DNA of 34,063 nucleotides from Gammaproteobacteria bacterium (GTDB lineage Bacteria; Pseudomonadota; Gammaproteobacteria; Pseudomonadales; Azotimanducaceae). Positions 1 through 7,070 of this stretch are shown in pieces. The stretch lies in NCBI GenBank assembly GCA_026713185.1, contig JAPOOX010000071.1, forward strand, positions 1 through 34,063, written 5' to 3'. The first letter of the stretch is position 1. Each line of letters begins with the position of its first letter. A program made the translations under genes and the position numbers. Below the pieces are notes generated by a model, which saw only the letters and a list, made by a program, of their open reading frames with translations, ran no database searches and had not been told where the DNA came from.

Positions 1-757
1 GTTTGATGCCAGCGTCGACAAGTTTGACGACGGCTTCCCCGGCGGCATGGCTATCCGCCAGCTTATTGTTGGATACAGCTTCCTGGGCAGATGAATTGGG
101 CAGTGACAGACCCAGGGCTTCTATGGCTGATGCCATGGTATTGGCCGTATACATGCCGCCGCAGGAACCCGGACCGGGTATTGCCGTAGATTCAATTTCC
201 TGCAACTCGATATCAGAAATGTTACCGGCTGCGTGTTGTCCGACTGCTTCAAACACGGAAATGATATCGCGTCTGTTTTTACCAGGCTGGATTGTGCCGC
301 CATAAACAAATACTGCGGGGCGGTCGAGTCGGGCCATCGCCATGGCGCATCCGGGCATGTTCTTGTCGCATCCACCAATGGCGACAAATCCGTCAAAGCC
401 TTCGGCGCCAACAACTGTTTCAATGGAATCCGCGATCACTTCACGGGACACCAGTGAGTAGCGCATACCTGGCGAACCCATGGAGATACCATCCGATACA
501 GTGATGGTATTGAAAGTTACGGGTTTCCCACCCTGGTCGCCAACACCTGTCGCCGCCGACTCAGCCAATTCGTTGATGTGCATGTTGCAGGGTGTAAGGT
601 TGCTCCAGGTTGAGGCGATACCAATCTGGGGTTTATTGAAATCTTCCCGGGTAAATCCCACGGCATACAACATTGAACGTGCAGCGGCTTTTTCCACACC
701 ATCGAAGACAACGGAAGAATAGCGGCGTCGGTTACTGGTTTTGTCTGAATCGGACAT
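1..757 (-). CDS. ilvD: Dihydroxy-acid dehydratase, N-terminal part (cut by window edge)
   Basis: IlvD dehydrates 2,3-dihydroxy-3-methylbutanoate and its isoleucine-pathway homologue to the 2-oxo acids, the third step of branched-chain amino acid synthesis in the cytoplasm. About 252 codons are visible, reading leftward off the window. Iron-sulfur ligand regions of the family are present: [15 protein letters not shown] and [14 protein letters not shown]. The start is an ATG at 757 with an AGGA ribosome binding site about ten bases upstream. The gene is divergent from the tRNA-Lys gene. The usual length of the family is about 560-620 residues, so more than half lies outside the window. Identification is secure; whether the cluster is [2Fe-2S] or [4Fe-4S] cannot be told here. 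Confidence 0.96.
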   Translation of the reverse strand, partial: MSDSDKTSNRRRYSSVVFDGVEKAAARSMLYAVGFTREDFNKPQIGIASTWSNLTPCNMHINELAESAATGVGDQGGKPVTFNTITVSDGISMGSPGMRYSLVSREVIADSIETVVGAEGFDGFVAIGGCDKNMPGCAMAMARLDRPAVFVYGGTIQPGKNRRDIISVFEAVGQHAAGNISDIELQEIESTAIPGPGSCGGMYTANTMASAIEALGLSLPNSSAQEAVSNNKLADSHAAGEAVVKLVDAGIK

Positions 758-789
758 ATTGATCGGGTTCCTGAAATCTGAAGCCGTGA

Positions 790-798
790 ATTGTAGCA
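790..798 (-). promoter_or_regulatory. Candidate extended -10 promoter of ilvD
   Basis: Read on the minus strand the bases are TGCTACAAT, an extended -10 (TGn plus TACAAT) about 32 bases upstream of the ilvD start. No convincing -35 is seen, which is tolerable for extended -10 promoters. Pattern match only. Confidence 0.35.
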
Positions 799-866
799 TT
801 ACAGCCGGGACCCGACGAAAATCTGCTGGAATATTTTGTTTATTCCTGATGTACTGCCTGGTTCCG

Positions 867-942
867 GGGTCGTTAGCTCAATTGGTAGAGCAGTGGACTC
901 TTAATCCATCGGTTACAGGTTCGATTCCTGTACGACCCACCA
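867..942 (+). tRNA. tRNA-Lys, anticodon CTT
   Basis: The 76-base cloverleaf folds fully. The acceptor stem is GGGTCGT (867-873) with ACGACCC (932-938), discriminator A939, and CCA is encoded at 940-942. The anticodon stem is GTGGA/TCCAT around the loop CTCTTAA, giving anticodon CTT at 900-902, which reads AAG (Lys). The T arm contains GGTTCGATTCC. The 3' 43 bases recur exactly at 1759-1801, so the gene appears to have been an integration target. The gene itself is intact. Confidence 0.97.
900..942 (+). repeat. Direct repeat copy 1 (tRNA-Lys 3' end, att-like)
   Basis: These 43 bases, from the anticodon to the encoded CCA, are identical to 1759-1801. Matching stops immediately outside both ends (T/G before, T/C after). 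A tRNA 3' half duplicated at the far side of a short accessory segment is the standard footprint of tyrosine-recombinase integration. No recombinase gene lies between the copies. Confidence 0.9.
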
Positions 943-959
943 TGTTTAACAATATGAAT

Positions 960-988
960 TTGATAGCGCAATGTGCTAGCAGTATGTT
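960..988 (+). promoter_or_regulatory. Candidate promoter of the island vapBC
   Basis: TTGATA (960-965), a 17-base spacer, then TATGTT (983-988). This is about 46 bases before the antitoxin ATG and lies inside the island, so the module would bring its own promoter. Pattern match only. Confidence 0.4.
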
Positions 989-1034
989 ATCCTGTATATC
1001 AATTCAAATTACGAAGCTGATCAAAGAGTGCATA

Positions 1035-1292
1035 ATGGGTTCCACCATCGTTGTTCGAGACATTAATCCGGGAGATAAATCCTGGATCAAACAGGAAGCG
1101 GAACATTGCGGCCTTTCGATGGAAGAATTTGTTCGCCGTCTGATCCATGAAAAGCGTGAGAACACAAAAGAGTGTACAAAGCCATCGGTAGCCTTCCGAC
1201 GATACTTTGGGCCGGAACACGGGGTCGAACTGCCACCGCCCAGACGCTATGGTTACAGACCGGTCGTGTTCTTCGATGAAAGCGGCACATGA
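1035..1292 (+). CDS. VapB/FitA-like ribbon-helix-helix antitoxin
   Basis: This 85-residue protein is the likely antitoxin of the PIN toxin that follows. Residues 3-40 fit a ribbon-helix-helix DNA-binding fold: a short strand (STIVVRDI) followed by two helices ending in EEFVRRLIHEKR. The proline- and arginine-rich C-terminal half would bind and block the toxin. The reading frame is open much further upstream through the tRNA gene, but the ATG at 1035 is chosen because it gives a family-sized protein that begins at the RHH strand. Its ribosome binding site is weak (AGAG). The stop overlaps the toxin ATG by four bases (ATGA), which implies translational coupling. Such antitoxins usually repress their own promoter. 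Alternative: another RHH antitoxin class. Confidence 0.78.
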   Translation: MGSTIVVRDINPGDKSWIKQEAEHCGLSMEEFVRRLIHEKRENTKECTKPSVAFRRYFGPEHGVELPPPRRYGYRPVVFFDESGT

Positions 1293-1738
1293 CTGCCCCC
1301 ACTTCCTGGCTTCTCGACACGAATGTCCTTTCCGAAATGATGCACCCGAATCCCGAGCCTCGTGTCGCCGGGTTTCTCGATGAGATTGCTCCGGAGGGGA
1401 TCGGTCTCGCCGCGATCACCGTTTGGGAGATCCTGAACGGTATTGGCCAACTGGACTTCGGCCGTCGACGAGAGGATATTGCCGATCGATTTCAGGGGAT
1501 GCTCAATGATATCTTCGAGGATCGGATCTTCGACTGGACTGCTGCCGACGCTAAAGTCTGCGCCCGTATCATGGAGGACAAACGTCGCCGGGGCGAACCA
1601 CTTGACAGTCATCTTCCGGACGCGATGCTTGCAGGAACGGCAGTGAGCCGTGGCCTGGCCATTGTCACACGTAACCAGAGCGAGTTCCGGAATACCAGCG
1701 CCAAGGCAGTCAATCCCTGGACGGAAGAACCAAAATGA
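1289..1738 (+). CDS. VapC/FitB-family PIN-domain toxin ribonuclease
   Basis: A 149-residue single PIN domain, the usual FitB/VapC size. Acidic metal-binding residues are visible: D10 in LLDTNVLSE, E47 in ITVWEILNG, D111 in LPDAMLAG, and the TRNQSEF motif near 127-133 that closes the active site. Family members are Mg2+-dependent endoribonucleases that cut tRNA or rRNA and stop translation when the antitoxin is degraded. It overlaps the antitoxin by four bases. The gene ends 20 bases before the right-hand tRNA repeat, so it fills the island. The RNA target cannot be read from sequence. Confidence 0.88.
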   Translation: MTAPTSWLLDTNVLSEMMHPNPEPRVAGFLDEIAPEGIGLAAITVWEILNGIGQLDFGRRREDIADRFQGMLNDIFEDRIFDWTAADAKVCARIMEDKRRRGEPLDSHLPDAMLAGTAVSRGLAIVTRNQSEFRNTSAKAVNPWTEEPK

Positions 1739-1758
1739 CAGAGAAAGAGCGCGAAGTG

Positions 1759-1801
1759 CTTAATCCATCGGTTACAGGTTCGATTCCTGTACGACCCACC
1801 A
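1759..1801 (+). repeat. Direct repeat copy 2 (displaced tRNA-Lys 3' end)
   Basis: Exact 43-base copy of 900-942. It lacks the 5' half of a tRNA (upstream bases do not pair), so it is not a second tRNA gene. It marks the right end of the island. Confidence 0.9.
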
Positions 1802-1836
1802 CTGCACCGGGATGTTGCTTTATCAGGCGGCAGCGG

Positions 1837-1865
1837 TTGTAAACAGGTGTTTACCTTGCTTTAAT
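1837..1865 (+). promoter_or_regulatory. Candidate promoter upstream of the DUF5062-like gene
   Basis: TTGTAA (1837-1842), 17-base spacer, TTTAAT (1860-1865). Transcription would start about three bases before the ATG at 1875, implying a leaderless message. That fits the lack of a Shine-Dalgarno sequence there, but may also mean the match is fortuitous. Confidence 0.35.
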
Positions 1866-1874
1866 GAATTCTGT

Positions 1875-2168
1875 ATGGTCAGGAAGAACAAGAAGAATAA
1901 AAAACTGATTAATGAAGCGGGTCTGCTCAAGGAAGCGATTCGACTCGGAATGATCTATGGCGAAAAACGTGGAGTGGTGGAGTTTGAACCAACGGATTCA
2001 GTCCATCTGAAAGTTGAATATATATACAGACTACTGGTTCACGACAAATTGATTCAGCCATTGGCAAAACCGGATGTCTCACAGAAGGCTATGGCGCACA
2101 AACTGGCTCTCTGGGTTGCCAGGCAATTGCCGGAAGATCACCCGCTGATCAGGGAACAGATTACCTGA
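1875..2168 (+). CDS. Small conserved protein, DUF5062-like
   Basis: A 97-residue soluble protein with a lysine-rich start (MVRKNKKNKK) followed by a helical region LINEAGLLKEAIRLGMIYGEKRG and a C-terminal part with IYRLLVHDKLIQPLA and KLALWVARQLPEDHPL. From memory this pattern matches the small gammaproteobacterial family DUF5062, whose function is unknown; I could not check it. The frame is open back to 1812, but the ATG at 1875 gives the family-like N-terminus. No Shine-Dalgarno is visible. It lies immediately outside the tRNA island and probably belongs to the ancestral chromosome. Confidence 0.7.
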   Translation: MVRKNKKNKKLINEAGLLKEAIRLGMIYGEKRGVVEFEPTDSVHLKVEYIYRLLVHDKLIQPLAKPDVSQKAMAHKLALWVARQLPEDHPLIREQIT

Positions 2169-2170
2169 TT

Positions 2171-2243
2171 CTATTCCGACGCTATTTGTCTATTCGGTGA
2201 CGCTATCTGTCTATTCGGGGACGCTATCTGTCTATTCGGTGAC
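2171..2243. repeat. 21-bp tandem repeat, about 3.5 copies
   Basis: The unit is CTATTCGGTGACGCTATCTG plus T. Copies lie at 2171-2189 (two bases shorter), 2190-2210, 2211-2231, and a partial at 2232-2243. They differ by single bases. The array sits between two converging genes and its 21-bp period is about two helical turns. No hairpin-plus-T-run terminator is seen here. Confidence 0.85.
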
Positions 2244-2293
2244 ACCTTTCTTGGATAAGATCTTCCCCAGATGAATTTGGAATAGTTGCTGAA

Positions 2294-4240
2294 TCAGGCG
2301 ATAACAGTACCTGCATTCTGTTCCATCCAGGTCTGGTACATATCTGCGTAATAACCGTTTTTGTCTATCAGTTCTTCATGAGTCCCCATTTCCATGATGC
2401 CCTGGTTATTGATAACCGCAATGATGTCTGCACGCATGGCAGTTGCCAGACGATGCGCAATAATAATCGCTGTACGACCTTCCAGTAGAGTATCAAGAGC
2501 ATGTTCTATTCTGGATTCGCTTTGCTGGTCCACGTTTGAGGTGGCTTCATCGAGTATCAGTACCCTTGGCCTGCTCAGGAATGCCCTGGCCAGAGCCAGC
2601 AGTTGACGTTCACCGGATGACAGTGATGAACCCCTTTCGTGGCAGGGCGTATCGAGTCCCTGAGGCAGCCGGTCCACCAGGTCTTCAATGCCGACCGCTT
2701 TACAGGCCTCCAGAATTTCCTCATCAGTGGCATCTGGTCTGGAGAACCTCAGGTTTTCCTTGATTGAGCCATGGAACAGGAAAGGTTCCTGGGGAACTAC
2801 ACCGAGTTGACTGTGCAGTGACTGAAGGCTGATATCTCTGATATTTTGATTGTCTATCAGAATATCTCCGTCATCCGGGTCGTAAAAGCGGGCAATCAGT
2901 TTTGCCAGGGTCGATTTGCCGGCGCCAGTGGGCCCCACAAAGGAAATGCTGTGTCCTGCCTCGATGTGCAGCGAAACATTCTTTAGAACCGCTGCCGTAT
3001 CATCGTAGGAAAAAGTGACATTCTGCAGCTTTATATCTCCCTGCAGGTCTACGATTTGTGTCGCATCCTCTTTCTCCATGACGGAAGGCGGGGTACTCAG
3101 CAGACCACGGAGTTTGATCACTGCTGCATTCCCTGCCTGGAATTGGTTATACAGGCCGGTCAGCGAGCTTATCGGCTTAAAAAAACGCGCTGCGAGGTTG
3201 ATAAAGGCAATGAGTGCTCCCACGGTAAACTCGCCATCCATATCCAGGGTGGGATTTACACTCAAGAGAATGAAATAACCAATGATGATGATGATAAGTG
3301 TGGTGGCAACATCGACAAACATGGTTGCGGAAGAGTAGATGGCGGAAATCCAGGCGGTATGGTTGTTGGCATCCCTGTAGTCACCCACAATATTTCTATG
3401 GTTGATGACATTATGCTTCATGCGATTGAAGGATATTACAAGACGCATGCCAGACAGACTCTCCTGCAGGTCCGAGAGTACTTCCGCTATTCGGTTTCGA
3501 ACATTTTCATAGCCCTTTCCCGAGACCTTCCGGAACCAACTGGTCATAACCAGCATGACTGGAGCGGCTATAACAATGAGAATCAGCGTCAGTTCCACGT
3601 TAAAGTGAAGGAGAATGCCAATGATGAAAATGAGAGAAAGCGTCTGGGCCACGAAATTGACCAGTCCGGTTTGCATTAGATGCGACAGCGCTTCTATGTC
3701 ACTGGTCATCCGGGTCATCAGTCTGCCTGCTTTTTCACCTGTGAAAAAATCCAGAGAGAGTCTCTGCAGATGCGTGAATACCCGAATCCGTAATTCATAC
3801 ATCAGCAGTTGTCCGAGTTTAGCGACATATCGAATACGATATCCACTGACAATAACAGCAACAATGAGTGAAGCGACCCAGGCGACAGCCACCAAAAGAA
3901 GAACGGTAAAATTTTTGGGAATGATGGCATCGTCGATGGCAACCATGACCAGGTAGGGGCCAACCAGCAACAACATCTCGGTCAATGCCACCAGAGCAAG
4001 CGAACCCAGCATACGGTATTTATAGGGGGCAAGGAATGACCAGAGAGTGAATACGCCTTCGTCGGGTGCACGATGGGAAAACTTCAGCTTGAGATCACTG
4101 AAGTCCGGTTCTTTCCTGATCAACGCGTTGGTCTTCCCTACCATTTCCGGTGGGATACCGGCAAAAGGCAGATTGCCGGAACGGCTTTTCATGCCCATCC
4201 CCATGTGAAAGTGACCGCCGCTGCCTCCAAATCCCTTCAT
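2294..4240 (-). CDS. Heterodimeric ABC exporter subunit (intact catalytic Glu, atypical signature)
   Basis: A 648-residue half-transporter. The membrane domain spans about residues 65-350 with six predicted helices. The ATPase domain covers about 400-640: Walker A GPTGAGKST (436-444), Q-loop VPQEPFLF, signature LSSGE (540-544) instead of LSGGQ, Walker B LILDEATS with catalytic E565, and switch His596. The N-terminus is odd: glycine-, histidine- and methionine-rich (GGSGGHFHMGMGMK). It overlaps the upstream partner gene by four bases, so the two are co-translated. The altered signature faces the partner site whose Walker B Glu is replaced, the arrangement of MdlAB/TmrAB-like heterodimers. The substrate is unknown (lipid, drug or peptide). 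The start is an ATG at 4240. Confidence 0.92.
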   Translation of the reverse strand: MKGFGGSGGHFHMGMGMKSRSGNLPFAGIPPEMVGKTNALIRKEPDFSDLKLKFSHRAPDEGVFTLWSFLAPYKYRMLGSLALVALTEMLLLVGPYLVMVAIDDAIIPKNFTVLLLVAVAWVASLIVAVIVSGYRIRYVAKLGQLLMYELRIRVFTHLQRLSLDFFTGEKAGRLMTRMTSDIEALSHLMQTGLVNFVAQTLSLIFIIGILLHFNVELTLILIVIAAPVMLVMTSWFRKVSGKGYENVRNRIAEVLSDLQESLSGMRLVISFNRMKHNVINHRNIVGDYRDANNHTAWISAIYSSATMFVDVATTLIIIIIGYFILLSVNPTLDMDGEFTVGALIAFINLAARFFKPISSLTGLYNQFQAGNAAVIKLRGLLSTPPSVMEKEDATQIVDLQGDIKLQNVTFSYDDTAAVLKNVSLHIEAGHSISFVGPTGAGKSTLAKLIARFYDPDDGDILIDNQNIRDISLQSLHSQLGVVPQEPFLFHGSIKENLRFSRPDATDEEILEACKAVGIEDLVDRLPQGLDTPCHERGSSLSSGERQLLALARAFLSRPRVLILDEATSNVDQQSESRIEHALDTLLEGRTAIIIAHRLATAMRADIIAVINNQGIMEMGTHEELIDKNGYYADMYQTWMEQNAGTVIA

Positions 4241-6231
4241 TGTGGCAAAACTCCACCACCGGGAAATTCATCACTGCTGGATTCCTGCGATACCAATGCA
4301 GAGATACGGCGTCGATGTTCCCTGTCGGTCTCATCTTCAGGTTCCGGCTGTTTCTGTTTTTCCGGCTGATGCGTCTGACTCTGTTGTGCCAGAACTTCGT
4401 TATAACGGGGAATATTTTCGATCAGTTCCTGATGGGTTCCCGTGGCTATGACCTTGCCTTCATCCAGCAGAATGACCCGTTGGGCAAGGCTGATGGTAGA
4501 AAGCCTGTGAGCAATCAGAATTGTCGTGCGGTGTTCCATAAGTTGTAGCAACGCCTCGTGGATGTCTGCTTCCACCTTTACATCGATGGCGCTGGTTGCA
4601 TCGTCAAATACCAGAATCGGAGGGTTCACCAGTAACGCTCTGGCTATCCCGAGCCTCTGGCGTTGTCCTCCGGATAACGTGTATCCGCGCTCACCAACGA
4701 CTGTGTCATAGCCATTTTCTGTGTCCATGATAAATTCATGTGCTTGCGCTGCCCTGGCGGCATTGATGATCTCTTCTTCAGATGCATCAGGTCTGCCATA
4801 GGCTATGTTGTCCCGAATGCTGATGGAAAACAAAAAAGGTTCATCCAATACCTGCCCCACATGGTAATGCAGGTTCTTGATTGCCAGATCTCTTATGTCC
4901 ACACCATCAATGGATATCGAACCGTGACCCATCTCGTAAAAACGTGACAGCAGACGGACTATCGTTGATTTTCCAGAACCGGTCCGGCCAACAATGGCCA
5001 CGGTTTCTCCAGGTTTAATCTCAAAACTCAATCCATCCAGGATCAACTCGTCATGATAAGCAAAAGAGACATCGTTAAAGCGCAGATGTCCTCCTGGATT
5101 GTGCAATTCAATGGTCTCTTCCCGGTCAACGATCTCCGGTTTTTCATCCAGTATTTCAAAAATTCTGCCGGCGGAAGCCTTGGCGCGCTGTTCCATCTGT
5201 AACAACATGCCAAGGAATCGAAATGGCATCTGAATCATCATGATATACATGTTGAAGGCAACCAGAGAACCAAGCTGGACCTGACCTTCCATCACCAGCC
5301 AGCCACCGTAAACCCAGACAAGGACCTGTCCTGTAACGGTGAGGTTCTCGATGATGGGGTCATAACGAGCCGAGACCTCAGCCGTCCGTACCTGAACCCA
5401 TTGCAGTTTTTTGGCTGCACGCGCCAGAAGATTGACTTGATTTTCTTCCTGGGCAAAGGATTTGACGATTCGTTGCCCATTGATGTTTTCATCTACAACT
5501 ACGGCAACATCTGCCTGATGCGCCTGGGTGAGCCAGGAAAGTGGAAACATCTTTGCTCTGAGTTTCATGCTGATCACGTATACGATCGGCGTGGATATCA
5601 TTGCTGCGAGAGTCAGCGTAAAGCTGACTGAAACCATATAACCAACGGCGAAGACAAAGCTGCCAACACTCATCAGCAACATAGGCGCCATCATCAAAAA
5701 CATCTGAATAGCTCTGATGTCGCTATTGGCGCGAGAGATGATCTGGCCTGTCTGGATTTTATCGTAAAAAGAAAAGGAGAGAGTGACCAGATGATTGTAA
5801 ACCACAGAGCGGAGATCGGCTTCCAGTTGATTGGAGACGCGGCTCAACTGGTAGTTGCCCAGGAAGCCGAAGACAAATCGGAAAGCGCTCAGCACGGCAA
5901 TCAATGAAACCAGCAGGAATAACTGGAACGTTTCACCATCCAGGATCGCCGGTTCCAATGAGTCGATGGTTTTACCGATCAGAGCTGGAAGTGTGATGCC
6001 GAACAACATGGTCAATATCATCAAAGAGATGCCGATACTGAAAGGCCATTTGTTGACCAGAAGTACCGGGACAAGTCGTTTAATCCATTGTTTTGACTGG
6101 TCCGGGTCTACATTGGCACGGGGGTTTTCGAAACGGGGTTCAACATTGACCGGTTCAATGCTGAAGGAAGATTCTGAAACGTTTGTCGTGTCTGGTGCGG
6201 TGTCTGTTACAGATATACTCAAAGTATGCAA
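4237..6231 (-). CDS. Heterodimeric ABC exporter subunit (degenerate Walker B)
   Basis: A 664-residue partner half-transporter, first gene of the operon. The membrane domain is at about 60-350 and the ATPase domain at about 383-615: Walker A GRTGSGKST (415-423), canonical signature LSGGQ (519-523), Walker B ILVFDDATS where the catalytic Glu is Asp544, and switch His575. The Q-loop region reads VGQVLDEPFLF, also unusual. A charged C-terminal tail of about 50 residues (QPEKQKQPEPEDETDRE) follows. The start is a TTG at 6231 with no clear Shine-Dalgarno; no better in-frame start precedes the first membrane helix. A well-placed promoter lies just upstream. Exporter identity is firm; substrate is not visible. 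Confidence 0.92.
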   Translation of the reverse strand: MHTLSISVTDTAPDTTNVSESSFSIEPVNVEPRFENPRANVDPDQSKQWIKRLVPVLLVNKWPFSIGISLMILTMLFGITLPALIGKTIDSLEPAILDGETFQLFLLVSLIAVLSAFRFVFGFLGNYQLSRVSNQLEADLRSVVYNHLVTLSFSFYDKIQTGQIISRANSDIRAIQMFLMMAPMLLMSVGSFVFAVGYMVSVSFTLTLAAMISTPIVYVISMKLRAKMFPLSWLTQAHQADVAVVVDENINGQRIVKSFAQEENQVNLLARAAKKLQWVQVRTAEVSARYDPIIENLTVTGQVLVWVYGGWLVMEGQVQLGSLVAFNMYIMMIQMPFRFLGMLLQMEQRAKASAGRIFEILDEKPEIVDREETIELHNPGGHLRFNDVSFAYHDELILDGLSFEIKPGETVAIVGRTGSGKSTIVRLLSRFYEMGHGSISIDGVDIRDLAIKNLHYHVGQVLDEPFLFSISIRDNIAYGRPDASEEEIINAARAAQAHEFIMDTENGYDTVVGERGYTLSGGQRQRLGIARALLVNPPILVFDDATSAIDVKVEADIHEALLQLMEHRTTILIAHRLSTISLAQRVILLDEGKVIATGTHQELIENIPRYNEVLAQQSQTHQPEKQKQPEPEDETDREHRRRISALVSQESSSDEFPGGGVLPQ

Positions 6232-6249
6232 GGAAGTTTGGATGCAAAT

Positions 6250-6279
6250 ATTATACCGTAATCACAGTCGTCCTGTCAT
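6250..6279 (-). promoter_or_regulatory. Strong candidate promoter of the ABC exporter operon
   Basis: On the minus strand: ATGACA (6279-6274), 18-base spacer, perfect TATAAT (6255-6250). The start point would be near 6243, leaving a leader of about 12 bases before the TTG start. It supports that start and a nearly leaderless message. Confidence 0.6.
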
Positions 6280-6290
6280 CCGATTTGTTA

Positions 6291-6310
6291 AGAGCTGTTA
6301 AGAGCTGTTA
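6291..6310. repeat. 10-bp tandem duplication
   Basis: AGAGCTGTTA occurs twice in a row, preceded by TTA and followed by ACACC. It sits between the divergent promoters of the ABC operon and the second toxin-antitoxin pair. Possibly a regulator site, possibly slippage. Confidence 0.6.
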
Positions 6311-6319
6311 ACACCGTGG

Positions 6320-6364
6320 TTGACCTGGATGAAAGTTCATAGTAAAATTAACCAGTTATTTTAA
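6320..6364 (+). promoter_or_regulatory. Candidate promoter and operator of the Phd/VapC pair
   Basis: TTGACC (6320-6325), 17-base spacer, TAAAAT (6343-6348). An imperfect inverted repeat AAAATTAAC-CA-GTTATTTTA begins within the -10 and extends downstream, a plausible site for autorepression by the antitoxin. The antitoxin ATG is at 6382. Confidence 0.5.
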
Positions 6365-6381
6365 CCGGTACAATCAGAGAC

Positions 6382-6633
6382 ATGCGTGAAGTCCAGGCAA
6401 CCGAAGCAAAAGCTCACCTTGCCCAACTACTCAGCGAAGTTGAGCACGGGGAAACCATAGCAATTACCCGTCATGGCAAACCGATTGCCCACATTGTGCC
6501 TGCGGAGGCCCAGGAACGCGCGGGTCGCAGGGTCGCGGTCGAGCGTTTTGAGTCCTGGCGTGCCGGGTGGAAAGGAATCGACATGTCCCTGGAAGAGATC
6601 CTCGCCGCACGCCACGAAGGCCATCGCTATTGA
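6382..6633 (+). CDS. Phd/YefM-family antitoxin
   Basis: An 83-residue protein with the Phd/YefM N-terminal pattern: REVQATEAKAHLAQLLSEVE, then GETIAITRHGKPIAHIVP (residues about 2-40), which forms the DNA-binding dimer. The C-terminal half (WKGIDMSLEEILAARHEG) is the likely toxin-binding helix. It would neutralise the PIN toxin encoded next and repress the shared promoter. Its stop overlaps the toxin TTG start. The pair looks GC-rich relative to the neighbouring ABC operon, hinting at transfer, but there are no flanking direct repeats like those of the island at 943-1801. Confidence 0.9.
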   Translation: MREVQATEAKAHLAQLLSEVEHGETIAITRHGKPIAHIVPAEAQERAGRRVAVERFESWRAGWKGIDMSLEEILAARHEGHRY

Positions 6634-7034
6634 ACGACTTTGTTCTTGACGCGTCGGTCGCCTTGGCGTGGTTCCTTGACGACGAGCAGGCGCTGCAGGC
6701 CGATAACGTGCGTGCGCGTCTGATTCCGGAAAGGGCATATGTCCCCCAGCTATGGCATCTGGAAGTCCGTAATGGCCTGATCATTGCCGAACGGCGCGGG
6801 CGCCTGTCCGCAACCCGTACAAACGAATGCCTTGAAGCGATTAAAAGGCTTCCCATTCAAACTGATTCAGAGGCAGTTCTTGATACGGTTGTTTCCTTTG
6901 CCCGAATGCATAACCTGTCCGTCTATGATGCCGTCTACCTGGAGTTAGCGAAACGCCGGGACGCGGCGCTGGCAAGCCTTGACGGCGCACTGCTCAGGGC
7001 AGCGGCATCGGAAGGTGTGGAACTCGTTATGTAA
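6630..7034 (+). CDS. VapC-family PIN-domain toxin ribonuclease
   Basis: A 134-residue PIN domain. Acidic active-site residues are seen at D7 (FVLDASVALAWF), E45 (WHLEVRNGL), D100 (SVYDAVYLELA) and D118 (ASLDGALL). The start is taken as the TTG at 6630, which overlaps the antitoxin stop (TATTGA) and has GAAGG nine bases upstream; the longer frame back to 6567 would run inside the antitoxin gene. Family members cleave RNA in a Mg2+-dependent way. Its class differs from the FitB-like toxin at 1289-1738, so the two pairs are not recent duplicates. Confidence 0.88.
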   Translation: MNDFVLDASVALAWFLDDEQALQADNVRARLIPERAYVPQLWHLEVRNGLIIAERRGRLSATRTNECLEAIKRLPIQTDSEAVLDTVVSFARMHNLSVYDAVYLELAKRRDAALASLDGALLRAAASEGVELVM

Positions 7035-7070
7035 CTATTTGATTGGGCCGGGACCCGGGGAATTCCTTCC

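Larger units (their letters stand above)
943..1801 (+). mobile_element. Minimal tRNA-Lys-associated island carrying only vapBC
   Basis: The 859-bp segment is bounded on the left by the intact tRNA-Lys and on the right by a 43-bp copy of its 3' end. Its whole content is a promoter-like sequence, an RHH antitoxin and a FitB-like PIN toxin. The toxin gene looks more GC-rich than the flanking ilvD and DUF5062-like genes, and its stop codon is only 20 bases from the right repeat. No integrase is present, so it is either a decayed remnant or a non-autonomous cassette moved in trans. The direct repeats are seen directly; mobility is inference. Confidence 0.7.

Noticed and set aside
741-1034. Upstream extension of the antitoxin frame through the tRNA-Lys gene
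   Set aside because: It would translate the tRNA and has no family resemblance; the ATG at 1035 starts the RHH fold.
1759-1801. Second tRNA-Lys gene
   Set aside because: Only the 3' 43 bases are present; the 5' acceptor and D arm are missing.
2171-2243. 21-bp repeats as a CRISPR array
   Set aside because: The units abut directly with no spacers, and no cas genes are present.
3056-3679. 207-codon plus-strand open frame
   Set aside because: It lies wholly antisense to the ABC transporter gene and has no recognisable motif; shadow frame.
7048-7058. CCGGG-A-CCCGG palindrome between vapC and the YhhQ-type gene as a terminator
   Set aside because: The loop would be one base and no T-run follows on either strand.
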